Counted from the stretch's first letter, positions 50,038 through 61,738 are shown. The stretch: 64,000 nt of DNA from Phycisphaerae bacterium (GCA_024102815.1 JAGFJJ010000049.1:32789-96788); one strand, 5' to 3'. A program made the numbers and translations. The notes: generated by a model not told the origin, from the sequence alone.

Positions 50038-51663
50038 TTACCGTCTCAATATTCCGAACAGGACGACCAGGTCCCCAAGACCCACAACGATGATGCCCAC
50101 CCACATCACGGCCAGACCGGCAATGTGCGTCACGGCATTGTGGCACATCTCGTTGCCCATCACGATCAACATGATGACGAAAAGGGACGGTATGAAACTG
50201 ATGCCGAAGGCCGTAAGAACGTGCGCTCCGCGCAGCAAAATGCCCAGCGCCGCCCCCAGGATCACCAGTACCAGCACACTCGCGCTGAACGACATGCGCT
50301 GATGCAGCACACCGGCAATCTCCCGGCTCGTGGCCGCAATCTCCTCCCGTGCCGCCGCGCGACTTCGAACAACGGGGTCCTGCATGCGCTTGATATCCTC
50401 TCCCGCCGCATTCGGTGCGCCCGCGGGCCCGGAGAGAAGATCCTCGTCACTCACCGCATCGATTCGCGTCACAAGCTCCGGCGGCAGCGCGATCGGACCA
50501 AGAGTGTCCAGCGCCCGCTCCACCATCCGCCCGTTTTCGACAACCTCCGCATAGGTCCGGACCAGAACGCCCGCGTCCGCGATCCGATCTCCACCGGCCA
50601 GTTCCAGCACGACCCTGGGAAAGTGCAGCTCCCGACGTCCCGGCAGTGCCTCTTCTTCGATGGTCACATCCATCAGCTCGATGCCGCCGTCGTACGGCTG
50701 TCGCGCCGCCCGCTCCGATTGAATCAGCAGTTGCCTGCCGGGTTCGCGCAGGACGATCGTGTGGTCCCCGGCTTCCTGCCAGTCGCGGACGAGCTCGTCG
50801 TAGACCATTCGACGGCCCACGGCCTTGCGCAGCGACTGAATCGCCCGCCGCACGTCCTGCCAAAGGTACGGCCGCTCGCGGAATTCCAGCAGCTCCCCCA
50901 GCGTCAGAAAACGCAGCTTGAGCGGCACGCCCGCCGGAAGCTCGTACGAAGGAATCGCCTTGTACTCCAGCTCCACGAACTGGTCGTCGCGCTTGTCGTA
51001 GAAGCTCACGCCCACCATCCGCGCCCAGACATCCACCTTGTCCTCACCGCGCACGAATCCCAGTTCCACCGCCTGGGCCGTTCCGTAGCGGATCCAGTCT
51101 TCCCCGTCCGCCTCCAGGAACGACACGCCTTCCAATACCCCGCGCGTCTTCGTGACCGGATCAAGATCGAATCGGTCGGCGTGGATGTGAAACCGGTTGT
51201 TCAGCGTGATCCCGCTGGGGCGGCGCAACCGCTGTTGTATATAGGTTCCCGCGTCCTGGCTCACGACCTCGTTCAGATGATGCACCATGCGCGGAATGAC
51301 GTAGTTGCTGAAAACGAATGTCACCGCGCCCGCGATCACACTCAGCAGCAACGGTGGCAGAAACAGCACATGCAGGTTGATCCCGCTGCTGCGGCAGGCG
51401 TTGATCTCATTGTCCGCACTGAGGCGCCCGTAGGTCGACGTCGCGCTGAACAGCGCCGCGATGGGCAGCGTCAGGGCCGCCGCGACCGGCAGCAGCAGCG
51501 CCAGAAGTCGCAGAAGCTGGGAAGGCGTCACCTCCCCCAGCTTCATCATGTTCATCACGCCGCCGCCCAGGCCAAGGACACCGGTCATGCCCACGGCCGT
51601 GAGCAGAAACGTCTTGCCCATCTCCCGGAAGATGTAACCCTGCAAGGTCCAGGGGAACCCCAT
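50038..51663 (-). CDS. LptF/LptG family permease (second, larger copy)
   Basis: The 541-residue protein has the LptF/G start (GYIFREMGKTFLLTAVGM), the coupling-helix segment ATSTYGRLSADNEINACRSS, periplasmic beta structure and C-terminal helices (SASVLVLVILGAALGILLRG, GLAVMWVGIIVVGLGDL). The periplasmic region is longer than usual, with an insertion around residues 250-450. The ATG at 51663 has a GGAG site 6 bases before. Adjacent to the other LptF/G gene and divergent from the heptose enzyme, in an LPS biogenesis context. Confidence 0.87.
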   Translation of the reverse strand: MGFPWTLQGYIFREMGKTFLLTAVGMTGVLGLGGGVMNMMKLGEVTPSQLLRLLALLLPVAAALTLPIAALFSATSTYGRLSADNEINACRSSGINLHVLFLPPLLLSVIAGAVTFVFSNYVIPRMVHHLNEVVSQDAGTYIQQRLRRPSGITLNNRFHIHADRFDLDPVTKTRGVLEGVSFLEADGEDWIRYGTAQAVELGFVRGEDKVDVWARMVGVSFYDKRDDQFVELEYKAIPSYELPAGVPLKLRFLTLGELLEFRERPYLWQDVRRAIQSLRKAVGRRMVYDELVRDWQEAGDHTIVLREPGRQLLIQSERAARQPYDGGIELMDVTIEEEALPGRRELHFPRVVLELAGGDRIADAGVLVRTYAEVVENGRMVERALDTLGPIALPPELVTRIDAVSDEDLLSGPAGAPNAAGEDIKRMQDPVVRSRAAAREEIAATSREIAGVLHQRMSFSASVLVLVILGAALGILLRGAHVLTAFGISFIPSLFVIMLIVMGNEMCHNAVTHIAGLAVMWVGIIVVGLGDLVVLFGILRR

Positions 51664-51883
51664 CACCAACTCCAAGAACCGGCGGAAAACTCAAGTCGCC
51701 TTCGCGTGTCCGGTGAACAACCAACCGTCGAAGGCTTCTGACCCGGCGAACCCAGGCACGAATCAGCCCTTTCGCCTGCGCCCGCTGGGTCGAATCGGCC
51801 GATACTACAGGCGACGGGTCCGGGGCAACATACCCCGGACCGTCCCGGAACCGGGTCACCGCCGTGCTGCGGGTTTTCTCAGC

Positions 51884-53479
51884 ATGACAGCCAGCTTCGA
51901 ATCCAAAATCGTCGGTCTCGACGCTCTGGCCGCCATCGTCGAGCAGTTTCGTGCCGCGGGCAAGACGATCGTTCAGTGTCACGGCTGCTTCGACGTCGTT
52001 CATCCCGGGCACATCCGCTACCTGGAGTTCGCCCGCCAGCAGGGGGACGTGCTCATCGTCTCCATCACCGGCGACGCCGCCATCGACAAGGGCGGAATGC
52101 GCCCCTATATCCCCCAGGAACTCCGCGCAGAGAACCTGGCCGCCCTGATGTGCGTGGACCTGGTCTGCATTACGCCGGAACCCACGGCGGAGAACGCCCT
52201 GCGTCGCATCCGCCCCGATCTGTACATCAAAGGGCGCGAGTACGAAAACTCCCGGGATCCGGGTTTCCTGGCTGAGAAGGCCATCGTCGAGGAGTATGGC
52301 GGACGTATCCTCTTCTCCAGCGGCGAGATCATCTTCAGTTCCACCGCCCTCATCGAACGATTGCCCCGCTTCCCCGAAAATGAATCCCACCGTCTCAACC
52401 TGGTCTGCCGCCGGCACGCCATTACCCGCGAATCGCTCGAAGCGCGGCTGGACAGATTCCGGGGGCTGAACGTCATGGTCGTCGGGGACATCGTCCTCGA
52501 TCGCTACGTCCTCTGCGATCCGCTGGGCGTCGCCAGCGAATCCCCCATGATATCCCTCGCCCAGCGCGATGAGCGCAGCTACGTCGGGGGCGCGGCCATT
52601 GTCGCCCGCCACGTCGCCGCCCTCGGCGCCCGCGCCTTTCTGGTCAGCGCCGCAGCCGAGGATGAGCCGTCCGACATGGTTCGCGACGTCCTTCGCTGTG
52701 AAGGCGTCGAGAATCACCTGATCAACTGTCGACCCTCGCTCGTCGAGAAGACCCGCTTCCTCGCCGACGAAAACAAGCTCTTCAAGGTGGAACGCGCCCA
52801 GATCCGCCCGCTGGACTCCGTCGCCGAGCGCCACGCGGCCATGATTCTCGAACAACACTCGCGACTCGCCGACGCCGTCATCTTTTGCGATTTCGGCTAC
52901 GGCATGATCACCTCCGGCCTGCTCCAGCGCGTCCTGCCCGCGCTCCGCCAGAACGTCCGCATCCTCGCCGGGGATATCAGCGGTGCCCGGGCCAATCTGC
53001 TCAACTTCGTCAACGTCGATCTGCTCTGCCCGTCCGAGCTCGAAATGCGCGCCATGCTCCACGATTACGACGCCGGCCTCTCGTCCGTCGCGTGGCAGTT
53101 GCTCGAGCGCACCCAGGCCCGGCACTTGTTCGTCACGCTCGAAAAACGCGGTATGGTCGTCTTCGATCGCCAGAGCCAGCAGCGTGGTACACCGGAGTGG
53201 TCGGGGCGCCTCCGCAGCGAGCAGGTCCCCGCGCTTACGCCCCATGCCCTCGACAAGCTCGGATGCGGCGACGCACTTCTCGCCGCATCCACGCTCACGC
53301 TCGCCGCCGGCGGCAGCCTTCTTGAATCAGCCTATCTGGGCAGCGCGGCCGCGGCCATCGAAATCGGCATGCTCGGCAACCACCCCGTGGAAAACTCCGG
53401 GCTGCGGGCGTGGCTCGGCCACCGCCGCGAACTCCGCCAGGACCAGCCCATCCCGCCACCGGTGCTCACGCCGGCTTGA
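51884..53479 (+). CDS. Bifunctional heptose enzyme (HldE-like) with reversed domain order
   Basis: HldE makes ADP-heptose for LPS core. Here the adenylyltransferase domain comes first (TIVQCHGCFDVVHPGHIRYL with the HxGH motif, near residues 28-48) and the PfkB sugar-kinase domain second (LNVMVVGDIVLDRYVLCDP, YVGGAAIVARHVAALGA, and ALDKLGCGDALLAA with the catalytic Asp). E. coli HldE has the opposite order. The 531-residue protein lies 220 bp from, and divergent to, the LptF/G pair. Domains are clear; the sugar specificity is by context. Confidence 0.88.
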   Translation: MTASFESKIVGLDALAAIVEQFRAAGKTIVQCHGCFDVVHPGHIRYLEFARQQGDVLIVSITGDAAIDKGGMRPYIPQELRAENLAALMCVDLVCITPEPTAENALRRIRPDLYIKGREYENSRDPGFLAEKAIVEEYGGRILFSSGEIIFSSTALIERLPRFPENESHRLNLVCRRHAITRESLEARLDRFRGLNVMVVGDIVLDRYVLCDPLGVASESPMISLAQRDERSYVGGAAIVARHVAALGARAFLVSAAAEDEPSDMVRDVLRCEGVENHLINCRPSLVEKTRFLADENKLFKVERAQIRPLDSVAERHAAMILEQHSRLADAVIFCDFGYGMITSGLLQRVLPALRQNVRILAGDISGARANLLNFVNVDLLCPSELEMRAMLHDYDAGLSSVAWQLLERTQARHLFVTLEKRGMVVFDRQSQQRGTPEWSGRLRSEQVPALTPHALDKLGCGDALLAASTLTLAAGGSLLESAYLGSAAAAIEIGMLGNHPVENSGLRAWLGHRRELRQDQPIPPPVLTPA

Positions 53480-53501
53480 CGCGCGAACACCGATCTCTCT
53501 C

Positions 53502-53538
53502 CAAAGCAAAAGGGGTGCGACTCCGTGTCGCACCCCTT
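53502..53538 (-). terminator. Rho-independent terminator of the pseudopilin gene
   Basis: On the minus strand a perfect 12-bp stem (AAGGGGTGCGAC/GTCGCACCCCTT, 53510-53521 with 53527-53538) is followed by TTTTGCTTT. It lies just downstream of the pseudopilin stop (53596) and also past the convergent hldE-like gene, so it may act on both strands. Confidence 0.8.
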
Positions 53539-53595
53539 CGGGTATGCTGGGGTTGGAAATCGGCCGGATTTCAACCGACCGCGATCAGGCCGGGT

Positions 53596-54723
53596 TTACT
53601 CCGACGATACGCACCGCTCGTAAGAGGGTCGGCCTTCTGAACTGATGCTCAGCCCGGTGATGATGCCCTCGGCCGGCAGCGTGTCTTTCTGCCACCCGTT
53701 TCCGCGGATGATGATGCACGTATTGGCCCGCTGACGGTCCGCGTCCTCCGGATAGACGACCTCGGCTCGGTAGTGCTCCATGTAGCCCTCGGCGTCCTCC
53801 GTGCCCGGAATGATCACCGTCTGCGACTCGGCGTGCGAGTCCACAAAAGCTCGCTGATAGGTCCAGTCCTTGCCGTGCCACCCGCGGACGGCCTTCGTGG
53901 GACCCGGGTCGATACCGGTCAATTGCAGGAGTTCGAAGCAGTCCTTCGGCTCACGCTTGCACGCCCAGGCCCAACGGCCGATGTTCTCCTCGTAGTACAG
54001 CGTGCGCGAGGGATTGGGCACGCGGGAGATCGGCCGCAGCATGGGCGAGTTGCTCCATACCGGCTCGGATTGACCCACGATTCGTGTCCAGAGAATGTTG
54101 GCCGTGAAGCTGTTGCCGAAGAAGTCGTACGATGACGTCTCCGTCATCTTGATCCAGTCCGTGCAGTGGGCACCACGCGGCGGGCCGTCGTCGGCCGGGC
54201 AACGATAGTTGTCCAGCTTCAGCTTGGTGTCTTCCAGGGCGATCTGACGATCGAAGTTCTTACCCAGAAGGTCGCCGCCGTAGGCGTCCGCGAAACCGCC
54301 CGGATAGAGAATGTCGTTCATGGGACGCGTGGCCGGACCGAAACCGGCCTTGGTGCCGTACTTGCTGCCCAGACCTTCTTCGGCACCACGACCCGGAACC
54401 CAGTTCGGCGTTCCGATACCGCTCTTGCCGCCCCACTCGTAGGCGCCGATCCACGTCGGGTTCGCCGGATTCTGCCGGAACATCAACGGATGGCAGGGAA
54501 TGCCCCAGCCGTTGGGATCGTCCGCCTCGTACACCCGGCTGCTGCTGGCCACACCCTTGAGGTGCGACAGGCAGGCCGTCGCCTTCGCCTGCCGACGAGC
54601 GGCCTCGAGCGACGGCAACAGGATCGAGATCAACAGCGCGATGATCGCGATAACCACAAGAAGCTCGAGCAGCGTGAAGCCGCCCCGTTTCGTTCCGCGT
54701 TGCAACATGCGTCCCTTCATCAC
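53596..54723 (-). CDS. Pseudopilin-like protein with prepilin signal
   Basis: The protein has a classical prepilin start, KRGGFTLLELLVVIAIIALL (Gly-Phe processing site, Glu at +5), and then ARRQAKATACLSHLKGVASS and a large C-terminal region ending in a Cys near SYERCVSSE. It belongs with type II secretion pseudopilins (GspG/H-like) that planctomycetes carry in many copies. A GGGAGGAG ribosome binding site precedes the tandem ATGs at 54723 and 54720. A strong terminator follows. No secretion genes are adjacent. Confidence 0.85.
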   Translation of the reverse strand: MMKGRMLQRGTKRGGFTLLELLVVIAIIALLISILLPSLEAARRQAKATACLSHLKGVASSSRVYEADDPNGWGIPCHPLMFRQNPANPTWIGAYEWGGKSGIGTPNWVPGRGAEEGLGSKYGTKAGFGPATRPMNDILYPGGFADAYGGDLLGKNFDRQIALEDTKLKLDNYRCPADDGPPRGAHCTDWIKMTETSSYDFFGNSFTANILWTRIVGQSEPVWSNSPMLRPISRVPNPSRTLYYEENIGRWAWACKREPKDCFELLQLTGIDPGPTKAVRGWHGKDWTYQRAFVDSHAESQTVIIPGTEDAEGYMEHYRAEVVYPEDADRQRANTCIIIRGNGWQKDTLPAEGIITGLSISSEGRPSYERCVSSE

Positions 54724-54969
54724 TTAGACTCCTCCCGACAGCTCTAACCGCCGGACCCCAAAGCCCGTCAAGAAACTTCATTTTTCAAAAACCGCCGGCG
54801 GCGCACCCCAGAAAGCTTATTGCCGTCGCCGGCGGCCAAGATTCCCACCACAAATAACACCATTCAAGGCCGGACGGCGGTTAAAATCTGAGACATCCGC
54901 GCCTCTGCGCCCGATATAGACACAATACTCACCAGCGGGCGAAAAACATCATTCCGACTTTTTATCGGA

Positions 54970-55230
54970 TCAAGAATCTCCACGCTGACTTTCGTCCTCG
55001 CCGGAGTCCTGTCGCGGATCGTCCGGCGAAAGCGGTTCGGTGACCGCATAGGTGCCATCCAGCCAGCGCCCCAAGTCGACCATCTTGCAACGGTACGAGC
55101 AGAACGGGCGGAACGCCGCTTCCTCGCGCCGTCCCACGGAAAACCGCCGGCGGCAGGTTGGACATTCAAACGTGATCAATGCAGTGGCCCCGGTCTGGGC
55201 TGACGCTGGTGCTGATGCCGTCTGCTTCAT
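54970..55230 (-). CDS. yacG: DNA gyrase inhibitor-like zinc protein YacG
   Basis: YacG is a small zinc protein that binds GyrB. The 86-residue protein has the four-Cys zinc site [10 protein letters not shown] and [20 protein letters not shown], the diagnostic YacG block, then a short acidic tail. The ATG at 55230 ([10 protein letters not shown]) starts the family domain at about residue 20. It is the last gene of the yacG-fmdB-grpE-dnaJ-groEL unit. Confidence 0.85.
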   Translation of the reverse strand: MKQTASAPASAQTGATALITFECPTCRRRFSVGRREEAAFRPFCSYRCKMVDLGRWLDGTYAVTEPLSPDDPRQDSGEDESQRGDS

Positions 55231-55283
55231 CAAATGACGGGACTGAACGTGTCGCGAAGCCAAGGCATGTCCGTTGGAAGTCG

Positions 55284-55673
55284 CTACACGGCCACGCCTT
55301 CGCCCTTCGCCTTCTTCGATCCCTTCGGCGTGTCCTTGGCCGGCTTCGATTTGGATTCCGAATTGCCGGACGAGGAATCTTTCGCGGGGGTTTGCGACTT
55401 TTCCGCCTTGCCGTCGCCCTTTTCGGCCGGACCTGATCCGTTGTCCTTCTTCGCCGCCTCCTTGTAGGACTCGCTGCGATAATCCGTGATGTAGAAGCCC
55501 GAACCTTTGAAGATCAATCCTGCCCCGCCGCTGATGCGCCGCTGCACCGGTGCGTTGCACGAGCATTGCGGATTATCCTGCTTGCGGAGCTTGCGGCGCG
55601 GCGGGTCCGTCATCGATTGGAACACCTCCGTCACCTTTCCGCACCGCGTGCATTCATATTCGTACGTTGGCAT
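55284..55673 (-). CDS. FmdB-family zinc-ribbon protein
   Basis: FmdB proteins have an N-terminal zinc ribbon: [20 protein letters not shown] and [29 protein letters not shown]. The C-terminal half (about residues 85-129) is Lys/Ser/Pro-rich and disordered. The ATG at 55673 has a GAGAGG site. It follows grpE by 5 bp. The family often sits with chaperone genes; its role is not settled. Confidence 0.88.
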   Translation of the reverse strand: MPTYEYECTRCGKVTEVFQSMTDPPRRKLRKQDNPQCSCNAPVQRRISGGAGLIFKGSGFYITDYRSESYKEAAKKDNGSGPAEKGDGKAEKSQTPAKDSSSGNSESKSKPAKDTPKGSKKAKGEGVAV

Positions 55674-55678
55674 GCCGT

Positions 55679-56278
55679 TTACCTCTCTCCGTCGTTTTCG
55701 CCCTGACTCGCGGCCGCGACAATGACCTTGGCCGGGCGCAGGGTCCGATCCCGCAGGCGATAGCCCCGAGCGACCTCTTCCAGCACCGTACCCGGAGGCT
55801 GCGCGTCCGTGGGCTGCTGCATCAACGCTTCGTGCTGGTGCGGATCAAAGGGCTGCCCCGCGGCGTCGATCGGCTCCAGGCCGAAAGAGCCCAGTGCCTT
55901 GAGCAGGTTCTCGCGGACCAGCCTGACGCCGTCGAGCAGCGCCCGGACATCGGCCTGATCCGTCGCATGCTGGATCGCGCGGTCCAGGTCGTCGAGCACG
56001 GGCACGATCGCTTTCAACAGCTCCGCATTACCGAAGCGCACGGCCTCGGCGCGCTCGTTGGCCGCTCTTCGCTGGATGTTCTGCACTTCCGCCCGAGCGC
56101 GCAGCAGCGCATCTTCCAGCGACGCGATGCGCTCTCGCAAGGCTTCGGGCGCGTCCGCATCGGGGGCGCCTGCTCGCGGCGCGCCTTCGTCCTCGGCAAA
56201 TACGTCATCGGCGACGGGCTCGTTGTCGTGCCCGTCGGGCTTGGCATTTTTCGGCGAGGTGGCGTTGGCGTCGGTCAT
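55679..56278 (-). CDS. grpE: Nucleotide exchange factor GrpE
   Basis: GrpE releases ADP from DnaK. The 199-residue protein has an acidic N-terminal tail, the coiled-coil (ERIASLEDALLRARAEVQNIQRRAANERA), the four-helix region (AVRFGNAELLKAIVPVLDDL, DLDRAIQHATDQADVRALL) and the beta-domain (FDPHQHEALMQQPT, EVARGYRLRDRTLRPAKVIV). It lies downstream of dnaJ and upstream of fmdB, but dnaK is not in this window. Confidence 0.93.
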   Translation of the reverse strand: MTDANATSPKNAKPDGHDNEPVADDVFAEDEGAPRAGAPDADAPEALRERIASLEDALLRARAEVQNIQRRAANERAEAVRFGNAELLKAIVPVLDDLDRAIQHATDQADVRALLDGVRLVRENLLKALGSFGLEPIDAAGQPFDPHQHEALMQQPTDAQPPGTVLEEVARGYRLRDRTLRPAKVIVAAASQGENDGER

Positions 56279-56302
56279 GACGTCGGCCTCCGTTGCAACC
56301 GC

Positions 56303-57442
56303 TTACGACGAACTACCGCTCAGATAGTCCACCAGTCGATCGAAGAAACCCTTCGACTCCGGCAGCACCGATCGATCCTCGGACTCGGCGAATTCGCGAA
56401 GCAGAGATTCCTGCTCCTTGCTGAGCTTCTTGGGGATCTCGATCAGCACCTGCACGATTTCATCACCCCGCGCGCCGCTGCGCAGGTCGGGCAGACCCAG
56501 CCTCGAAAGACGAAAGAGCTGGCCGTGCTGCGTTCCCGCCGGGATGCGCAGTTCCGCCTTGCCCTCCAGCGTGGGCACTTCCACGGCTGCACCGAGCGCC
56601 GCCTGCGTGAAGCTGATGGGCATGCGGCACACCAGGTCATTCTGGTGCCGCTCCAGAAAGGGATGCGGCGCGACGCGCACATAACAGTGTAGGTCACCCC
56701 GGGTATTTCCGTCATCTCCGGGTTCGCCCTCGCCACGGACCCGGACGGCCTGCCCGTCGTGGATACCCGCGGGAATCTGTACGCGGACCGCGGATCGGCG
56801 CGACACGCGCCCCGAACCCCGACAATTCGAGCAAGGGGTCGTAATAACCGTGCCACGTCCGTGACAGTTCGGACATGTCGTGATGACGCGACCGAACAGG
56901 CCCGCAAGCCCGCCTGTCTGCTCCACCTGCCCGTAACCGCCGCACGTCCCGCAAGACTTGCGCTGCGACCCCCGGGCGGCACCACTGCCGTCGCAGTCCT
57001 CGCACAGTTCGCGACGGGAGTACTCGATGGACCGCTCTGCTCCCGTGGCGACCTCGCCGAGCGATATTTCGACCTCGGTCTGAAGATCGGCGCCGCGGCT
57101 TCGACCGCGCCGCCCGCTGCGACCACCGCCGCCGAAGATGTCGTTGAACATGTCGAAAATGTCATTGAAGCCCATGTGCGAGAAGTCATGGGCAGCGGCG
57201 CCGGCGCCCAGTCCGGCGTGTCCGAACTGGTCGTAGCGCTGTCGCTTGGCACCGTCCGCCAGGACGTCGTAGGCCTCGGCCGCCTCCTTGAAGCGGCGTT
57301 CTGCGTCGGGATCGCTCTGGTTACGGTCCGGGTGGTACTTGTGCGCCGCCCGGCGAAAGGCCTTCTTGATTTCCTCGGGCGTAGCCTCGCGGCTTACGCC
57401 AAGGACTTCGTAGTAATCGCGCTTTGCACCAGCCACCGCCAT
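56303..57442 (-). CDS. dnaJ: Chaperone DnaJ
   Basis: The 379-residue protein has a J domain with the HPD tripeptide (YHPDRN), a Gly-rich region, and four CxxCxGxG-type zinc repeats, of which two are imperfect: CEDCDGSGAA, CGTCGGYG, CPNCHGRG and CSNCRGSG. Client-binding C-terminal domains follow, with VQIPAGIHDGQAVRVRGEG. It lies 117 bp downstream of groEL1 on the same strand. DnaK, its partner, is absent here. Confidence 0.95.
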   Translation of the reverse strand: MAVAGAKRDYYEVLGVSREATPEEIKKAFRRAAHKYHPDRNQSDPDAERRFKEAAEAYDVLADGAKRQRYDQFGHAGLGAGAAAHDFSHMGFNDIFDMFNDIFGGGGRSGRRGRSRGADLQTEVEISLGEVATGAERSIEYSRRELCEDCDGSGAARGSQRKSCGTCGGYGQVEQTGGLAGLFGRVITTCPNCHGRGTVITTPCSNCRGSGRVSRRSAVRVQIPAGIHDGQAVRVRGEGEPGDDGNTRGDLHCYVRVAPHPFLERHQNDLVCRMPISFTQAALGAAVEVPTLEGKAELRIPAGTQHGQLFRLSRLGLPDLRSGARGDEIVQVLIEIPKKLSKEQESLLREFAESEDRSVLPESKGFFDRLVDYLSGSSS

Positions 57443-57559
57443 GCCTCAACTGCCCAACTTCAGGGGATTGGCTCCACCGCGTTCGATCTCCGACATGGAA
57501 CGGGGCGGATCAAGGTCCGCCCCGGGGGTCCATTCGCTTGCAGTCACCCATCCGCGTTT

Positions 57560-59224
<1,665 letters not shown>

Positions 59225-59545
59225 TTACTTTTCCACGATCGCCAGCACGTCGCTCTCGCGAAGGATGTACATCTTGTCCCCCGCGATGTCGATCTCGGTG
59301 CCGGAATATTTGCCGTAGACGACTTCGTCACCGACCTTCAGCGACATCTCGCCGCGCTTGCCGCTCTTGAGCAGCTTCCCGGGCCCGGCGGCAATGACCG
59401 TACCCCGCTGCGGTTTTTCCCGTGCCGAGTCCGGCAGGATGATCCCACCGGAGGTCTTCTCCTCCGCCTCGCTCGGTTCCACCAGAACACGATCGTCCAT
59501 GGGACGGAACTTCACCTTCTTTTTCGACGCCGTTGCGGTTGCCAT
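59225..59545 (-). CDS. groES: Co-chaperonin GroES
   Basis: GroES caps GroEL rings. The 106-residue protein has FRPMDDRVLVEPSEAEEKTS, the mobile loop with GGIILPDSAREKPQRGTV, KVGDEVVYGKYSGTEIDI and MYILRESDVLAIVE. The ATG at 59545 gives the family length. It lies between the two groEL genes (120 bp after groEL2, 54 bp before groEL1), so it may serve both. Confidence 0.95.
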   Translation of the reverse strand: MATATASKKKVKFRPMDDRVLVEPSEAEEKTSGGIILPDSAREKPQRGTVIAAGPGKLLKSGKRGEMSLKVGDEVVYGKYSGTEIDIAGDKMYILRESDVLAIVEK

Positions 59546-59637
59546 GATCGGTAGGACTCCATCTATCCAGCGGCCGCGCCGCTCGGGCGCTTCTGGCCGG
59601 TTTGTTACGAATTCACCCACGCCTCATATCGAAACTC

Positions 59638-59656
59638 GGCGGCAAACGGTGCCGCC
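59638..59656. terminator. Short hairpin between groEL2 and groES
   Basis: GGCGGCA (59638-59644) pairs with TGCCGCC (59650-59656) around AACGG, right after the groEL2 stop (59666). No T-run follows on the minus strand, so it may be an mRNA processing or attenuation site that makes groES and groEL1 levels differ from groEL2. Confidence 0.45.
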
Positions 59657-59665
59657 TTGCCGGCA

Positions 59666-61306
59666 CTACATCATGTCGTAATCGTCGTCCATGCCCTCGC
59701 CGCCAGGCATCTGGTCGTCTTCTTCCTCGGGTTTGGCGGTGATGCAGACGTCCGTGCTCAGCAGAATGCGGGCCACGCTGCTGCCATTCTCCAGCGCCGA
59801 ACGCACGACCTTGGTGGGATCAATCACGCCCGCCTTGAGCAGGTCTTCGTACTGGCCCGTGTCGGCGTTAAAGCCGAACGCGCCGCTGCCCTCGGAGATC
59901 TTGTGCAGCACGAGCCCGGCATTGAACCCGGCGTTCTTCGCAATCTGCCGCGCCGGCTCCATCAGTGCCTGGCAGACAATGTCCACGCCGAGCTGCTCGT
60001 CGCCGCGGAGCTTGAGACCTTCCACACCCTTGCAGGCGCGGATGAGGGCCACGCCGCCCCCGGGAACAATGCCCTCCTCGAGCGCCGCCCGCGTGGCATG
60101 CAGGGCGTCCTCGATGCGCGCCTTCTTTTCCTTCATTTCCGTCTCGGTCGCCGCGCCGACGTTGATCTGGGCCACGCCGCCAGCCAGCTTCGCCCGGCGC
60201 TCCTCGAGCTTCTCGCGATCGTAGTCGGACGTCGTCGCGTCGATCTCGGCCGCGATCTGCTTGATGCGCCCCTGAATGTCGGATGTCGATCCAGCCCCTT
60301 CGATGATCGTGGTGTTGTTGGCATCGACCCGCACGCGCTTGGCCTGGCCGAGCTCGTTGACCGTGATCTTCTCCAGATCAAGCCCCAGGTCCTTCATGAT
60401 TGCCGTCGCCCCTGTGAGCACGGCGATGTCCTGGAGCATGGCCTTGCGGCGATCGCCGTAACCCGGCGCCTTCACCGCGCAGATGTCGAGAATGCCGCGC
60501 AGCTTGTTGACCACCAGCGTGGCCAGCGCCTCGCCCTCGATGTCCTCCGCGATGATCAGCAGCGGACGCTTGGACTTGGCGATCTTCTCCAGCAGGGGAA
60601 CCAGCTTGGGAACGTTGCTGATCTTGTCCTCGTGAATGAGCACGAACGCCTTGTTGAGCACGCACTCCACGGTGTCATGGTCGGTGACGAAGTGCGGCGA
60701 AAGGAAGCCGCGATCGAACTGCATGCCTTCGACAACATCGATCGTCGTATCCGAGCTCTTGCCCTCCTCGACGGTGATCACGCCGTCCTTGCCGACCTTC
60801 TCGAACGCATCGGCCAGGAGCTTGCCGATCACCTCGTCGTTGTTGGCGGAGATGCGGGCGACGTTGACGATGTCTTCACGGCGGTTGGCCTTGATCGGGC
60901 GGGACATGCCCTTGAGCTCGTCCACGACCTTTCCGACCGCCTTCTGAATGCCCCGGATGATGGCGTTGCCGTCCGCGCCGGCGGTGATGTTCCGCAGCCC
61001 CTGCTTGAAGATGGCTTCGGCCAGTACGGTGGCCGTGGTCGTGCCGTCACCCGCTACTTCACTCGTCTTCGAGGCCGCTTCCTTGACGAGTTGGGCCCCG
61101 AGGTTCTCGAACTTGTCAATCAGCTCGACCTCTTCGGCCACGGTAACGCCGTCTTTGGTGATATTCGGGCCTCCCCAGCCCTTATCAATCACCGCGTTTC
61201 GTCCGCGGGGCCCGAGGGTCGCCTTGACCGCGGCCGCGAGCTTCTCGACGCCGCTCTTCAACGAGCCCCTTGCGTCGTGCTCGTACGCCAACTGTTTGAC
61301 CGCCAT
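59666..61306 (-). CDS. groEL: Chaperonin GroEL, second copy (methionine/glycine-rich tail)
   Basis: This 546-residue chaperonin keeps the standard ATP motifs [33 protein letters not shown] and [12 protein letters not shown], and ends with an acidic [14 protein letters not shown] tail like that of many housekeeping GroELs. It is clearly different in sequence from the copy at 57560-59170. It is the first gene of the minus-strand chaperone unit (groEL2, groES, groEL1, dnaJ, grpE, fmdB, yacG). Confidence 0.95.
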   Translation of the reverse strand: MAVKQLAYEHDARGSLKSGVEKLAAAVKATLGPRGRNAVIDKGWGGPNITKDGVTVAEEVELIDKFENLGAQLVKEAASKTSEVAGDGTTTATVLAEAIFKQGLRNITAGADGNAIIRGIQKAVGKVVDELKGMSRPIKANRREDIVNVARISANNDEVIGKLLADAFEKVGKDGVITVEEGKSSDTTIDVVEGMQFDRGFLSPHFVTDHDTVECVLNKAFVLIHEDKISNVPKLVPLLEKIAKSKRPLLIIAEDIEGEALATLVVNKLRGILDICAVKAPGYGDRRKAMLQDIAVLTGATAIMKDLGLDLEKITVNELGQAKRVRVDANNTTIIEGAGSTSDIQGRIKQIAAEIDATTSDYDREKLEERRAKLAGGVAQINVGAATETEMKEKKARIEDALHATRAALEEGIVPGGGVALIRACKGVEGLKLRGDEQLGVDIVCQALMEPARQIAKNAGFNAGLVLHKISEGSGAFGFNADTGQYEDLLKAGVIDPTKVVRSALENGSSVARILLSTDVCITAKPEEEDDQMPGGEGMDDDYDMM

Positions 61307-61738
61307 ACGTTTCGCCTCCTACACGCTGCCGTGGAAACAAGTGGGAAAACAGATCCAACAACCGGCGGTTGGACAAACAACCCAGACGGCCGCCCTACCG
61401 TCGGCGGTTCGGCCCGCGCTCGGTACCGAACACCTCCTCGTGCCACGAGATACCGTCAGCGCACAAGAAGATGCTGTTCGTAGGGCAAGGCCCGGACCAG
61501 CCCATCACCCGCCACGGGATAGCTTGCAAATTATTATATCACAATAGATTGCAGACATTATGCGGTTGTTGGTCTTTGGAAATTCGCGCTGCCAGCTTGG
61601 CAGAAGCGCGTCGGACAGCGTTTATCGGGTGCCAATTTGACAGCGGCAGTCTGCGTCCACCTCGCGAATCGAATCGCGGCTGCCAGGGGGACAAGGGTCT
61701 CGAAGAATATTCCGCCGGGTTGAGCGAATCCTGATTTC
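61307..61738. other. Divergent intergenic region upstream of the chaperone cluster
   Basis: This 432-bp region must contain the promoter for the minus-strand groEL2-groES operon and for the plus-strand AraC gene. A CIRCE element (TTAGCACTC-N9-GAGTGCTAA) was looked for and not seen here or between the groE genes. A TATAAT-like box on the minus strand (61533-61538) is the best promoter candidate. Confidence 0.5.
61533..61538 (-). promoter_or_regulatory. Possible -10 box for the groEL2 operon
   Basis: The minus strand reads TATAAT within an AT-rich stretch in an otherwise GC-rich region. No good -35 lies at 16-18 bp (ATAATG at best). It would give a leader of about 220 nt to groEL2. Confidence 0.3.

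Noticed and set aside
59657..61483. Long plus-strand frame opposite groEL2
   Set aside because: Shadow of groEL2 with low-complexity, Arg/Leu/His-rich translation and no domain.
61307..61738. CIRCE/HrcA site before groEL2
   Set aside because: Neither half of TTAGCACTC/GAGTGCTAA could be found.
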